From: Sphingobacterium corticibacter
GTDB lineage: Bacteria > Bacteroidota > Bacteroidia > Sphingobacteriales > Sphingobacteriaceae
Assembly (NCBI RefSeq): GCF_003076635.1
Contig: NZ_QDKG01000007.1
Coordinates: 62,001 to 126,000, forward strand
Direction of reading: 5' to 3'
DNA length: 64,000 nucleotides
Below are positions 9,450-17,646 of this stretch, one piece after another; position 1 is the stretch's first letter; each line of letters starts with the position of its first letter. The notes under the pieces were generated by a model. It was not told where the DNA came from, searched no databases, and saw only the letters and a list, made by a program, of their open reading frames with translations. A program made the position numbers and the translations under genes.

Positions 9450-9523
9450 GGTCTGGTAGTTCAGCTGGTTAGAATACATGCCTGTCACGCATGGGGTCGC
9501 GGGTTCGAGTCCCGTCCAGACCG
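9450..9523 (+). tRNA. tRNA-Asp(GTC), copy 2
   Basis: Same 74-base body as copy 1. Unlike copy 1, the next three bases (9524-9526) are CCA. The flanks carry a perfect 10-bp inverted repeat (9438-9447 and 9528-9537) that would extend the acceptor stem of the precursor. Confidence 0.97.
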
Positions 9524-9551
9524 CCATTATTCTCAAGTACTTTTATTTTTA

Positions 9552-9625
9552 GGTCTGGTAGTTCAGCTGGTTAGAATACATGCCTGTCACGCATGGGGTC
9601 GCGGGTTCGAGTCCCGTCCAGACCG
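9552..9625 (+). tRNA. tRNA-Asp(GTC), copy 3
   Basis: Identical 74-base body, anticodon GTC, followed by encoded CCA at 9626-9628. An intrinsic terminator starts a few bases later, so the three genes form one transcription unit. Confidence 0.97.
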
Positions 9626-9633
9626 CCAACTGT

Positions 9634-9670
9634 AAAAGGTCTTCGTCTCTCAAGATGAAGACCTTTTTTT
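9634..9670 (+). terminator. Terminator of the tRNA-Asp operon
   Basis: 14-bp stem with one G-T pair (9634-9647 with 9654-9667), loop TCTCAA, followed by a T run. Confidence 0.9.
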
Positions 9671-10012
9671 GTTTAGCGATCTTATTGGAAAGTTGAGAAA
9701 GGGATTGATAGAGTTTAGGAAGTTGATAACTTAGATTGCTTCAGCCTTCGTACCTCGGCTTCGCAACGACGTCCTCAATCGAAGCGACAAAACAAATAGC
9801 AAAAATTAACGTTTTAAGTTACAAAGGAATAGATCTAACCATAAAGTGCAATGTGGCACTATCCATCAAAAAATGGGCTCATTGTCAATTAGATAAAGAA
9901 AATACGCATATAAGCAGATGCATTTAACAAAAAATCCAGTACGTTTGACATTATTTTCATAAATTAAGTTAACATCAAAGGGTTACTATTGTAGCTAATT
10001 ACGTATTAATAG
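9671..10012. other. Gene-free interval with a dispersed repeat
   Basis: About 340 bases between the tRNA terminator and the sigma-factor gene. It contains one copy of a dispersed intergenic repeat (9733-9788) and then AT-rich sequence that should carry the sigma-gene promoter. A 63-codon open frame here (9736-9927) starts inside the repeat and has no protein-like features, so it is not called as a gene. Confidence 0.6.
9733..9788 (-). repeat. Dispersed intergenic repeat, copy A
   Basis: The reverse complement reads GAGGACGT then CGTTGCGAAGCCGAGGTACG and AAGGCTGAAGCAATCT. It closely matches 32329-32373 (same blocks, with an extra AGTGAATCG there). This is REP-like, in non-coding DNA only. Confidence 0.6.
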
Positions 10013-10606
10013 GTGAGTAATATTAGAAACATATTGCCAAAAGAGATCGACGATCTGTCTCTGCTGAAAGGCATTGCCAATCGGGACAATCGAGTTATAC
10101 TACAATTGTATAAGTTGCATTATCCTTACGTAGAGCGGATGATCTTGAACAACAACGGATCGAAAGACCAAGCAAAAGATGTCTTTCAGGAAGCGGTTAT
10201 GGTATTGTATGATAAGGTTACTGGACAAGGTTTTGTACTCGAGAGCAAGCTCAAAACGTTTCTCTATGCCGTTAGCCGCCGATTGTGGTTGAAACAGCTT
10301 GGCAAAAAGTCGAATAATCACTATTCGATTGAGCAAGATGGATTCGAAGAAAGCCCCGATCTGAGTGAAGACCTACAGATGCATGAAGATCAAGAACGAC
10401 AGTTTGAGAAAATGGAAAGTGCATTGCAGGTATTAGGCGAACCTTGCCAAAGTATATTGACGGATTTTTACCTCCGTAATAAGTCGATGCAGGACATTTG
10501 CGAAAAATTTGGATACACCAATACGGATAACACCAAAACGCAAAAATATAAATGCCTCCAGCGGCTAAAAAAATTATTTTTCAGCGGAAACCCGCACGGT
10601 GCATAG
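10013..10606 (+). CDS. ECF-type RNA polymerase sigma factor
   Basis: A 197-residue sigma-70 family factor of ECF architecture. Region 2 is around residues 25-75 (LYKLHYPYVERMIL through KDVFQEAVMVLYDKV). Region 4 is around 120-190 and contains a helix-turn-helix (SMQDICEKFGYT then KTQKYKCLQRLKKLF). The start is GTG at 10013; the next in-frame ATG would delete half of region 2. The gene directly downstream (72 bases) encodes a membrane protein with an anti-sigma-like cytoplasmic N-terminus fused to a periplasmic protease, so this factor is probably controlled by it. Confidence 0.9.
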   Translation: MSNIRNILPKEIDDLSLLKGIANRDNRVILQLYKLHYPYVERMILNNNGSKDQAKDVFQEAVMVLYDKVTGQGFVLESKLKTFLYAVSRRLWLKQLGKKSNNHYSIEQDGFEESPDLSEDLQMHEDQERQFEKMESALQVLGEPCQSILTDFYLRNKSMQDICEKFGYTNTDNTKTQKYKCLQRLKKLFFSGNPHGA

Positions 10607-10678
10607 CTCCTATTAAAGCCTCGCATTCGGACGATTCTGACTGAATGCTGTGTATAGACCTTCAAAAACAACTGGAAG

Positions 10679-11758
10679 ATGGGAAAATGGACTTTACAAG
10701 AATTTCTGGAACGAGCCGACAGCTACTTGACCAACGAGCTAAGTGCGGAAGAACGTGCCGAGTTCGATCAATTCCGTCGCGAGAATCCCCTCTTCGAGGA
10801 GAAGTTTTTGCAACATCAAGAACTGATCAGCGCAGTAAACCAGTACCAACGTCGCGCGGAATTTAAGCAATCACTGGATGAGGTATTCGAGCAAGAGTAT
10901 CGCACAACAGCGATTGTCACTCGTCTGTGGAATGTATTGCGTATTAATGGTGTAGCGGCAGCAGTTGTCGCTATTATATCATCTTTAGCGACGCTGTATA
11001 GTACTGGGTACTTCTCAACTATTAAAAAAACGACATCTGATTATAGTGCGTTACGTCGTGAGGTGAACAATGTGAAGCGTAATGTGAATGCACAACATAC
11101 CGCCATCAAAAACATCAACAATAACCAAAACGAGCAACCAGATATGCATTATGGTGCAACTGGATTCTTATTGAATAAAAATGGTTATGTAGTGACGAAT
11201 TACCACGTGGTGAATGGCGCGGATTCGGTGCATTTACAGAACCGTCTCGGACAATCGTACAAAGCTAATATTATCTATAAGGACATGGCTAAGGATTTAG
11301 CTATTCTTCATATTAGTGATGCCGAGTTTATACCAAGCAAAAATGTTCCCTACTCTTTCCGTCGTCAGAATTTAGACTTAGGAGACGATATCTTCACGAT
11401 CGGTTATCCTCGCGATGAGGCCGTATATGGTGAAGGGTATTTAAGTTCTGCTACAGGTTACGCAGGTGATACTTTAGCTTATCAGATCTCTATCCCATTA
11501 AATCCGGGAAATAGTGGTGGTCCTGTTTTTGACCATTATGGAAATATCATCGGTATTATCTCGGGTAAGCAAAAAGGAATCGATGGGGCAGGTTTTGCAA
11601 TCAAAACGGAAGCGCTCATGAATGCCCTCAATGATATCCCAGAAGAAGTGTTAAAAGGCAATCTAGACCTTAGCGAGAAGAACTCCATGAGCAGCCTGAG
11701 CCGCACCGAACAAATCAAAAAGTTACAAGACTTTATCTACATCGTTAAGGTGTATTAA
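10679..11758 (+). CDS. Membrane-anchored trypsin-like serine protease with anti-sigma-like N-terminal segment
   Basis: A 359-residue protein in three parts. Residues 1-75 resemble the cytoplasmic helices of anti-sigma factors (YLTNELSAEERAEFDQFRR, then NPLFEEKF). Residues about 89-111 form one transmembrane helix. After a polar coiled-coil-like linker (about 115-152) comes an HtrA-type trypsin domain with an intact triad: His176 (TNYHVV), Asp206 (KDLAIL) and Ser279 (NPGNSGGP). No PDZ domain is present, and the C-terminus ends shortly after the protease. The expected topology is cytoplasmic N-terminus, periplasmic protease. Directly downstream of the ECF sigma gene and closed by a strong terminator, it looks like a two-gene envelope-sensing unit (inference). 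Confidence 0.85.
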   Translation: MGKWTLQEFLERADSYLTNELSAEERAEFDQFRRENPLFEEKFLQHQELISAVNQYQRRAEFKQSLDEVFEQEYRTTAIVTRLWNVLRINGVAAAVVAIISSLATLYSTGYFSTIKKTTSDYSALRREVNNVKRNVNAQHTAIKNINNNQNEQPDMHYGATGFLLNKNGYVVTNYHVVNGADSVHLQNRLGQSYKANIIYKDMAKDLAILHISDAEFIPSKNVPYSFRRQNLDLGDDIFTIGYPRDEAVYGEGYLSSATGYAGDTLAYQISIPLNPGNSGGPVFDHYGNIIGIISGKQKGIDGAGFAIKTEALMNALNDIPEEVLKGNLDLSEKNSMSSLSRTEQIKKLQDFIYIVKVY

Positions 11759-11780
11759 ACCGATAACTGATGTATATATC

Positions 11781-11816
11781 AAAAGGGTCGAAATCATGTG
11801 TGATTTCGACCCTTTT
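11781..11816 (+). terminator. Terminator of the sigma/protease operon
   Basis: Perfect 16-bp stem (11781-11796 with 11801-11816), TGTG loop, followed by CTTTT. Also suitable for the convergent peroxiredoxin gene. Confidence 0.9.
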
Positions 11817-11838
11817 CTTTTATCAATTATGACGAAGC

Positions 11839-12474
11839 CTAAATATTTGGCTGTGGTGTAGTGCGCAGGTAAGGCTTGATTTCCTTGTGTCCTTTCGGGA
11901 ATTTAGCAGGGATATCTTCTGTTTTGATAGCCGGCACAACAATCACATCTTCACCATGCTTCCAATCTGCTGGCGTAGCTACGGAGTAATTTGCTGTTAG
12001 CTGTAAAGAATCAATTACGCGTAGAATCTCTTGAAAATTTCGCCCAGTAGAAGCTGGATAGGTCAACGTCAATTTGACTTTGCGATCTGGCCCAATCACG
12101 AATACCGAACGTACCGTAGCCGTGGCCGAAGCATTCGGATGAATCATATCGTACAATTCAGCAATCTTACGATCCTTATCCGCAATAACTGGAAAATCTA
12201 CTGTCGTATTCTGCGTCTCGTTGATATCCTTGATCCACTCGTGGTGATCTTCGACCGAATCTACACTCAACGCTAATACTTTCACATTGCGTGCTTCAAA
12301 TTCCTGCTTCAATTGTGCCGTACGCCCCAATTCGGTTGTACACACCGGTGTGTAATCGGAAGGGTGAGAATATAAAACAACCCAACTATCTTTAGTGTAA
12401 TCGTAAAAATCAATTTCACCAACAGTCGTCTGTGCTTGAAAATTAGGGGCATCATCGCCCAGTCTTAAACTCAT
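11839..12474 (-). CDS. 1-Cys-type (Prx6-like) peroxiredoxin
   Basis: A 211-residue peroxiredoxin reducing hydrogen peroxide and alkyl hydroperoxides. The peroxidatic Cys45 sits in HPSDYTPVCTTELG, and the Prx6-type C-terminal extension is present (the block around KHGEDVIVVPAI and the tail around KPYLRTTPQ). No resolving cysteine is evident, so I call it the 1-Cys (Prx6/AhpC-TSA) class. It is monocistronic with an unusual nested palindrome upstream, which suggests dedicated regulation. Confidence 0.93.
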   Translation of the reverse strand: MSLRLGDDAPNFQAQTTVGEIDFYDYTKDSWVVLYSHPSDYTPVCTTELGRTAQLKQEFEARNVKVLALSVDSVEDHHEWIKDINETQNTTVDFPVIADKDRKIAELYDMIHPNASATATVRSVFVIGPDRKVKLTLTYPASTGRNFQEILRVIDSLQLTANYSVATPADWKHGEDVIVVPAIKTEDIPAKFPKGHKEIKPYLRTTPQPNI

Positions 12475-12481
12475 ATCTTAA

Positions 12482-12548
12482 ACTCCTTTCTTTAAATACC
12501 ATTCATTATCTACTAATATAGTAGATATTATAGTTATAACAAAGGAGT
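12482..12548 (-). promoter_or_regulatory. Nested inverted repeats upstream of the peroxiredoxin gene
   Basis: The inner palindrome is TATCTAC-TAATATA-GTAGATA (12507-12527). The outer pair is ACTCCTTT (12482-12489) and AAAGGAGT (12541-12548). The outer left arm abuts the start codon and could also base-pair in the leader. Operator or leader structure; the binding protein is unknown. Confidence 0.45.
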
Positions 12549-12571
12549 CGGCTTCCTGTTTGATTAAAAAT

Positions 12572-14089
12572 TTACACTCTTTCAACTGTGTACAAAAGCT
12601 GATTCGATAACGAAATCAACTCCTTACGATCAAAATGCCGGAATACCACTTCACCAGAAGCGGTGCTGATATGCAGGTTGGCGGTTTTAGGCATACGCTG
12701 CCATATCGTTTGAGATACGCTTACCGAGATAATACGATCCAGCGGCAGCACTATTTCCTTCTGATCCCAAACGCCATCATCTTTAACCAGACAATCTCCA
12801 TAAATGCGTAATTGATATGTTCTATAATAGATGATATTGTACACGCTCAATACCATAAAGAGGAAGCAGATCGTCCACAAGCCTATTACGCCACCATCTC
12901 TATAATACCATAGGGATGCAACGGCCAACGTAATGATGGTCAGCTTCACCATCCTACTGATGAATAAGCCAATCATGGGTTTCTTGATCTCTATAGCCTT
13001 GTCTGTCAACGACCTCCCAAAAACCAACTGCCACACCGCTTCTCGCGATAAGCTATTGATTCCAGGAATATGGATGATGCCTTGATCCTTTTGCTCTGGA
13101 TCTGTATTCACTTGCAGCAGCGATAATATACCGAGATCCATTAGCTTCAAAATACGATTCTGTACAAAGCTCATCATTTGGATTTTCTTGCGATTGAATA
13201 TCACCTGCTGCAACTGAAACAAGCCATAGTGCATCATAAAATCTCCTTTTTGATTCTTGCGGAGCGAAAAGCTGAAATAGGTAAAAAAGTATTTGACCAG
13301 ATTGATTCCAATAGGAATAAGAAGTACTAGACCAAATACAAGGAGCAGCTGCCCAATAAAATTCATCCATTGCGCTTGATAATCCTGATAATATCCTTCG
13401 TAATCTATTGTTGGAATAAAATCACGAAATACATCTATCAAACCGATCAGAAAGGTGAAGAATAAAAGCAACCCTTGTTTGTAATTGGTGAATAAGCTCA
13501 CCAACAGAATCGAACTATTTGGAATACGGAACAGCAGCTCATCTTCTATCGCTTGTTGTTGTGCTATGCTTTCCAGAGTATCTGTTTCCGATAAATTTTT
13601 AGCGACCAAATAATCCCGTAGCGCTAATGCCGTCGGCTCACTCAATGCATACAAATCTACTTCCTTTTCCTTGCTTCCGGCCGAATCAATTTCCAGACTA
13701 TATAGATCCAAAGCTTGCTGGATAACATTTTGCCGCACATTGACCTGTAGAATATTTTCGAACTTCAATACAATCTTGCTCTTACTCAGCAGTCCACTAC
13801 TCAGCACAAAAGTTTGCGATTTCTCATCCACATAAAAGATAAAATTACGATGCCGGAAATAGGAGTAAATAAAATGTAGCAGCACCAATGCACCCAAGAT
13901 CGTCCAGAATTGCCAAGTCAGAAAAAGATGGCCATTTTTTATGGCAATGAAAACTAATGGCAGAGCCAGAGAACGGATAATTCGCCCGAAGGAAAGCAAT
14001 CCTTCCACTATAAATCCGCCTGCGTCTAAGCGATGAGGTTGTGAAAAATCCATGGAATTATTCATGTTCCAGCCGAGATTGTTCATCAA
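12572..14089 (-). CDS. Bacterial PH-domain membrane protein (YdbT-like)
   Basis: A 505-residue membrane protein with three bPH2-type (YdbT) PH-like domains alternating with paired transmembrane helices (around residues 30-70, 200-260 and 365-405). The second gene of a YdbS/YdbT-like pair; the two reading frames overlap by 32 bases if the first ATG is used. Internal ATGs at residues 9 and 13 give a smaller or no overlap, and the start is not decided by the sequence. In Bacillus the YdbS/YdbT pair is linked to resistance to a bacteriocin; here that is only an analogy. Confidence 0.85.
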   Translation of the reverse strand: MMNNLGWNMNNSMDFSQPHRLDAGGFIVEGLLSFGRIIRSLALPLVFIAIKNGHLFLTWQFWTILGALVLLHFIYSYFRHRNFIFYVDEKSQTFVLSSGLLSKSKIVLKFENILQVNVRQNVIQQALDLYSLEIDSAGSKEKEVDLYALSEPTALALRDYLVAKNLSETDTLESIAQQQAIEDELLFRIPNSSILLVSLFTNYKQGLLLFFTFLIGLIDVFRDFIPTIDYEGYYQDYQAQWMNFIGQLLLVFGLVLLIPIGINLVKYFFTYFSFSLRKNQKGDFMMHYGLFQLQQVIFNRKKIQMMSFVQNRILKLMDLGILSLLQVNTDPEQKDQGIIHIPGINSLSREAVWQLVFGRSLTDKAIEIKKPMIGLFISRMVKLTIITLAVASLWYYRDGGVIGLWTICFLFMVLSVYNIIYYRTYQLRIYGDCLVKDDGVWDQKEIVLPLDRIISVSVSQTIWQRMPKTANLHISTASGEVVFRHFDRKELISLSNQLLYTVERV

Positions 14090-14606
14090 TAGTTGATACG
14101 CGCTCCGCTAAATGCTGTTGCAATGCTAATGCATGCGGATTGTCAAGCCCAGCAATATGCATGTCTTTGCCCGCGCCAGCAGTAAAAAGCTCCACCGTGA
14201 CCAAACCTAATAATCTGCCAAGCACGGAGGTCTTTACCTTGATGTGTTGTATATGTTTGATAGGAATAACCAAAGTGTACTGCGAAAACACGCCGGCTCG
14301 GTATAAAACATCATGCTGCCGAACGGCATAACCTCGGCGACGGAAAGAAATCAAGTTAAAGATTAAATACACACCAGAAAGTACGGTTACTAATACCGCA
14401 GCAGATATCCACACCGCAGTTTCCATACCCGTTCCTTCATCTGATGTAATAACCACTACAGCCAGAATAGCGAGAGCAAGTAACCAAATCAGCACCGTAT
14501 TGCCAATAATTAAGAATCGATATTTGGGAGAAATGGGATAAAAGGAAACCGACTCCCACTGTGGAATGGCATCTAAATTTACAGGATTGTTTTCAAAGCT
14601 AGCCAT
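14058..14606 (-). CDS. Bacterial PH-domain membrane protein (YdbS-like)
   Basis: A 182-residue protein with two adjacent transmembrane helices (about 30-52 and 60-85) followed by one bPH2 domain (RRRGYAVRQHDVLYRAGVF through HIQHIKVKTSVLGRLLGL). It is the first gene of the pair and is translationally coupled to the YdbT-like gene. It is divergent from the acyl-CoA dehydrogenase gene at 14743. Confidence 0.85.
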   Translation of the reverse strand: MASFENNPVNLDAIPQWESVSFYPISPKYRFLIIGNTVLIWLLALAILAVVVITSDEGTGMETAVWISAAVLVTVLSGVYLIFNLISFRRRGYAVRQHDVLYRAGVFSQYTLVIPIKHIQHIKVKTSVLGRLLGLVTVELFTAGAGKDMHIAGLDNPHALALQQHLAERVSTIDEQSRLEHE

Positions 14607-14681
14607 ATAGGTATCTGATCGATCTTAGGGAATACTGAAATCTAAAAATAAGTAAATCCGCTACATTTAGAAATAAAAAGC

Positions 14682-14723
14682 AATTAATTTATTATGCTGA
14701 CATAATAAATTAATTTATATTTG
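14682..14723 (+). promoter_or_regulatory. Operator palindrome and -7 element of the acyl-CoA dehydrogenase gene
   Basis: Perfect 15-bp inverted repeat (14682-14696 with 14701-14715) around CTGA. Its centre reads TATGCTGACATA (14693-14704). It is followed immediately by TATATTTG (14716-14723), a -7 element. The core matches the palindrome over the start site of the marR-fad operon (51567-51578) at 11 of 12 positions, so both are probably MarR-type operators. Confidence 0.65.
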
Positions 14724-14742
14724 GGTAACCAATGCAGTAGAT

Positions 14743-15882
14743 ATGATGAACTTTAAGTTATCCGAAGAGCATAGCATGATTCAGCAAGCAGCGCGTGAAT
14801 TTGCTCACGAGTTGAAAGCAGGCGTCATCGAACGCGACGAAAAAGCACTCTTCCCCCACGAATTCGTAAAGAAAATGGCCGATCTCGGTTTTATGGGGCT
14901 CATGATTCCGGAAGCTTATGGCGGTGCAGGATTGGATACCTTGGCGTATGTATTGGTATTAGAAGAAATTGCTAAAATCGATGCTTCGACTGCCGTTATC
15001 TTATCTGCCCATAATTCATTGGTACTTTGGGGACTGAATGAGTACGGCAACGAAGAACAGAAACAAAAATACCTACGCCCTTTAGCGGCTGGCGAGAAAC
15101 TAGGTGCTTTTGCACTATCAGAACCTGAAGCGGGCTCTGATGCTTCGTCGCAGCACACCACAGCAGAAGACAAGGGCGATCATTATCTGGTGAATGGTAC
15201 CAAAAACTGGATTACCAATGGTGGAAATGCCGATATTTATCTCGTAATCGCTCAAACGGATGCCAGCGCAGGCCACCGCGGTATCAATGTATTGATCGTT
15301 GAGAAAGATACTCCGGGATTTACCATTGGTCCAAAGGAAAATAAATTGGGTATTCGTAGCTCGGATACGCATTCGCTGATGTTCTCTGATGCAAAAGTGC
15401 CAAAAGAGAATCGCATTGGCGAAGATGGCTTCGGATTTAAGTTTGCAATGAAAACCTTGGATGGCGGCCGTATTGGTATTGCTGCGCAAGCGTTAGGTAT
15501 TGCGGCTGGCGCTTACGACTTGGCTCGTGCCTATTCTCAAGAGCGCAAGACTTTTGGAAAACCCATCAGCAATCATCAAGCAATACAGTTCAAACTGGCA
15601 GACATGGAAGTAGAAATTGAAGCGGCACGTTTGCTGACTTACAAAGCTGCTTGGACGAAAGATCAAGGGCTTCCTTATGGTAAAGAAGCGGCTATGGCGA
15701 AATTACACACGTCTGAAGTGGCTATGAAGCACACGATAGAAGCCATACAAATCCACGGTGGATATGGTTATGTGAAAGAATACCATGTAGAAAGATTGAT
15801 GCGCGACGCGAAGATTACGCAAATCTACGAAGGTACTTCGGAGATCCAGCGATTAGTGATCGCTCGAGAAATTTTGAAGTAA
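14743..15882 (+). CDS. Acyl-CoA dehydrogenase (short/branched-chain type)
   Basis: A 379-residue FAD-dependent acyl-CoA dehydrogenase catalysing the first step of beta-oxidation or branched-chain acyl-CoA breakdown. Family signatures are [12 protein letters not shown] (residues about 124-135), the FAD/substrate loop WITNGG, and the C-terminal block with the catalytic Glu region ([19 protein letters not shown]). Length is typical for SCAD/IVD-type enzymes. It is monocistronic, with a palindromic operator that resembles the one controlling the fad operon at 51.6 kb. Confidence 0.94.
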   Translation: MMNFKLSEEHSMIQQAAREFAHELKAGVIERDEKALFPHEFVKKMADLGFMGLMIPEAYGGAGLDTLAYVLVLEEIAKIDASTAVILSAHNSLVLWGLNEYGNEEQKQKYLRPLAAGEKLGAFALSEPEAGSDASSQHTTAEDKGDHYLVNGTKNWITNGGNADIYLVIAQTDASAGHRGINVLIVEKDTPGFTIGPKENKLGIRSSDTHSLMFSDAKVPKENRIGEDGFGFKFAMKTLDGGRIGIAAQALGIAAGAYDLARAYSQERKTFGKPISNHQAIQFKLADMEVEIEAARLLTYKAAWTKDQGLPYGKEAAMAKLHTSEVAMKHTIEAIQIHGGYGYVKEYHVERLMRDAKITQIYEGTSEIQRLVIAREILK

Positions 15883-15886
15883 TGTC

Positions 15887-15921
15887 GATATTTTAGGCGA
15901 GGTATTCTCGCCTAAAATATC
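15887..15921. terminator. Bidirectional terminator after acyl-CoA dehydrogenase
   Basis: Perfect 15-bp stem (15887-15901 with 15907-15921), 5-base loop, between convergent genes. Confidence 0.85.
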
Positions 15922-15927
15922 CGAATG

Positions 15928-16329
15928 TTATAAGCTTTGCTTTAGCGCTGCATCGATCTTCGCCAGATGATCGAAATCTTCGAATGAGAAGCTACCCGTG
16001 CTGGCAGCATGATGCTCTAACAGACCTTTTGCTTTTTCCAACAAGGATCTGTCGCCACTGATGAAACCATCGTACATATGCAACAAAGCCAATGGTCGCA
16101 CTTGTTCGACTTGCAAGTTCTCGTCGGCATATGCTTTCAATGCGGCCAGATCCAGCGATTGGAAATATTCGCGGTCTTTGCCAAAATAAGCTTGGTATCC
16201 TGCAGCCACTTCTTCGTCTTCACCAGAAGTCGAAAGACCACTCTCCCATTTTTCTACGATCAAGCGTAGAAACTTTCCCATTTCATTGATCCAATTCAGG
16301 ATCGTATCTTTCTCTACTCGTATTCCCAT
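15928..16329 (-). CDS. Conserved small cytoplasmic protein, function unknown
   Basis: A 133-residue, mostly helical, acidic protein without signal peptide or membrane segment. It starts MGIRVEKDTILNWINEMG; the middle is rich in short helices (AALKAYADENL, PLALLHMYDGFI, SLLEKAKGLLEHH), which gives a TPR-like impression. I do not recognise a firm family. It is bounded by the terminator on one side and a 169-base gap to proB, so it may be transcribed alone or after proB. Confidence 0.7.
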   Translation of the reverse strand: MGIRVEKDTILNWINEMGKFLRLIVEKWESGLSTSGEDEEVAAGYQAYFGKDREYFQSLDLAALKAYADENLQVEQVRPLALLHMYDGFISGDRSLLEKAKGLLEHHAASTGSFSFEDFDHLAKIDAALKQSL

Positions 16330-16498
16330 TTTGTGTTTTCTACTTTTCTATTGCGACCACAAAGGTCTTCTTACCCTATATTTACCAACTTTCTACTTAC
16401 CTCTTAACCAGCCTTTATCTTGTTAGTAATATTGGTAAATATAGTATTATTCTTCCTACCAAATCACGGATTGCATACTTCAAAATGACCGTTGCGAT

Positions 16499-17533
16499 CT
16501 ACAGCAATACAATATCATCCGCGTGTGCGACTTCCAGATTTTTCTGCCCTGCATGAGCGCGCAACTCTGAAGAGTCGATGCGTGCTTTGGCCACGGCATA
16601 AACGACCTGCTGTTCATCGACCAGCTGGAAAATCTCTCCTGCCACAAAATCTCCAATAATCTCTTGCACACCCACTGCCAATAAACTCTTTCTGGCTTTC
16701 AGCGCTTCGATAGCGCCGGCATCAACTTTCAGTTTTCCGGAAATCAAACTGCCAGAAGCCATCCATTTATGCCGTGAAGAGATGCGTTTACCTTGTGCAC
16801 GGCAAACCGTTCCGGTTTCGCCTAGCATGGCTTTCAGCAATCCATCTTCTGTTTTCATGCTAAAGATTACCGATTCGATACCCATCTGACTGGCTAATCG
16901 CGCAAAATTTAGCTTAGAAGTCATTCCGCCTAATCCCACTGAAGATTTATCCTTGCGCGCCAAACCAAGTACCGAGCTATCAATCTGCGCAATTTCTGGC
17001 ACAACCTCACCTTCCGCATCTAACACGCCGGGTACCGAGGTACTAAAAAGCAATTTCTCCGCACCAAAACCTACCGCAATTAAGGTGGCCAACTCATCAT
17101 TGTCCGAAAATTTCAGCTCTTGACTGCTGACTACATCATTTTCATTCGCAATTGGAATAATTTGATTGCGCCACAGCGTTTCGTACGTGCTCTTCAACTG
17201 TAAAAACTGATCCCGATTGGCAAAATGTTGCCGCTCACAAAGACTTTGCGCCAGCGCAATTTTAAACGGTTTAAAATACGTGGCATAGGTCTGCAACAAG
17301 CGTGGATTGCCAATGGCCGCTGCAGCTTTACGCTCGGAAAGCGAGCCGCGATAATGCGGCAAAAATCGCTTGCCAGCAGCTACCGCTCCCGACGACACCA
17401 ATACGATATTATATTTTTCTTGGAGTTTACTCACTTGTCGCGCGATCTCTAAAATAACGCGTTCATCTACTTCACCCTGCTGATCGGTCACCGCAGCAGA
17501 GCCAAACTTAACAACCAAAATAGGCTTCTTCAT
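16499..17533 (-). CDS. proB: Glutamate 5-kinase
   Basis: Amino-acid kinase fold enzyme phosphorylating glutamate gamma-carboxyl for proline synthesis. The N-terminal nucleotide loop (ILVVKFGSAAVT), the glutamate-binding part (NENDVVSS and the following FSDNDELATLIA), and a C-terminal PUA domain (from about residue 260) are present. At 344 residues it is slightly shorter than E. coli ProB (367). The usual partner proA is not adjacent in this window, which is a small departure from the common proBA order. It is divergent from the GT117 gene. Confidence 0.9.
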   Translation of the reverse strand: MKKPILVVKFGSAAVTDQQGEVDERVILEIARQVSKLQEKYNIVLVSSGAVAAGKRFLPHYRGSLSERKAAAAIGNPRLLQTYATYFKPFKIALAQSLCERQHFANRDQFLQLKSTYETLWRNQIIPIANENDVVSSQELKFSDNDELATLIAVGFGAEKLLFSTSVPGVLDAEGEVVPEIAQIDSSVLGLARKDKSSVGLGGMTSKLNFARLASQMGIESVIFSMKTEDGLLKAMLGETGTVCRAQGKRISSRHKWMASGSLISGKLKVDAGAIEALKARKSLLAVGVQEIIGDFVAGEIFQLVDEQQVVYAVAKARIDSSELRAHAGQKNLEVAHADDIVLL

Positions 17534-17646
17534 AACGGAAGTAAATTAGAATTAATTTCTTGTTCGCGCAAGTCTGTTAAGATTTGTTAATCATCTAATT
17601 CGAGAGTAATTAATCCCTATTTTTAACGCTAATAAACTGCCTTATT

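Noticed and set aside
9736..9927. A 63-codon open frame between the tRNA cluster and the sigma factor.
   Set aside because: It starts inside a dispersed intergenic repeat, shows no protein-like pattern and is preceded by no promoter-like element.
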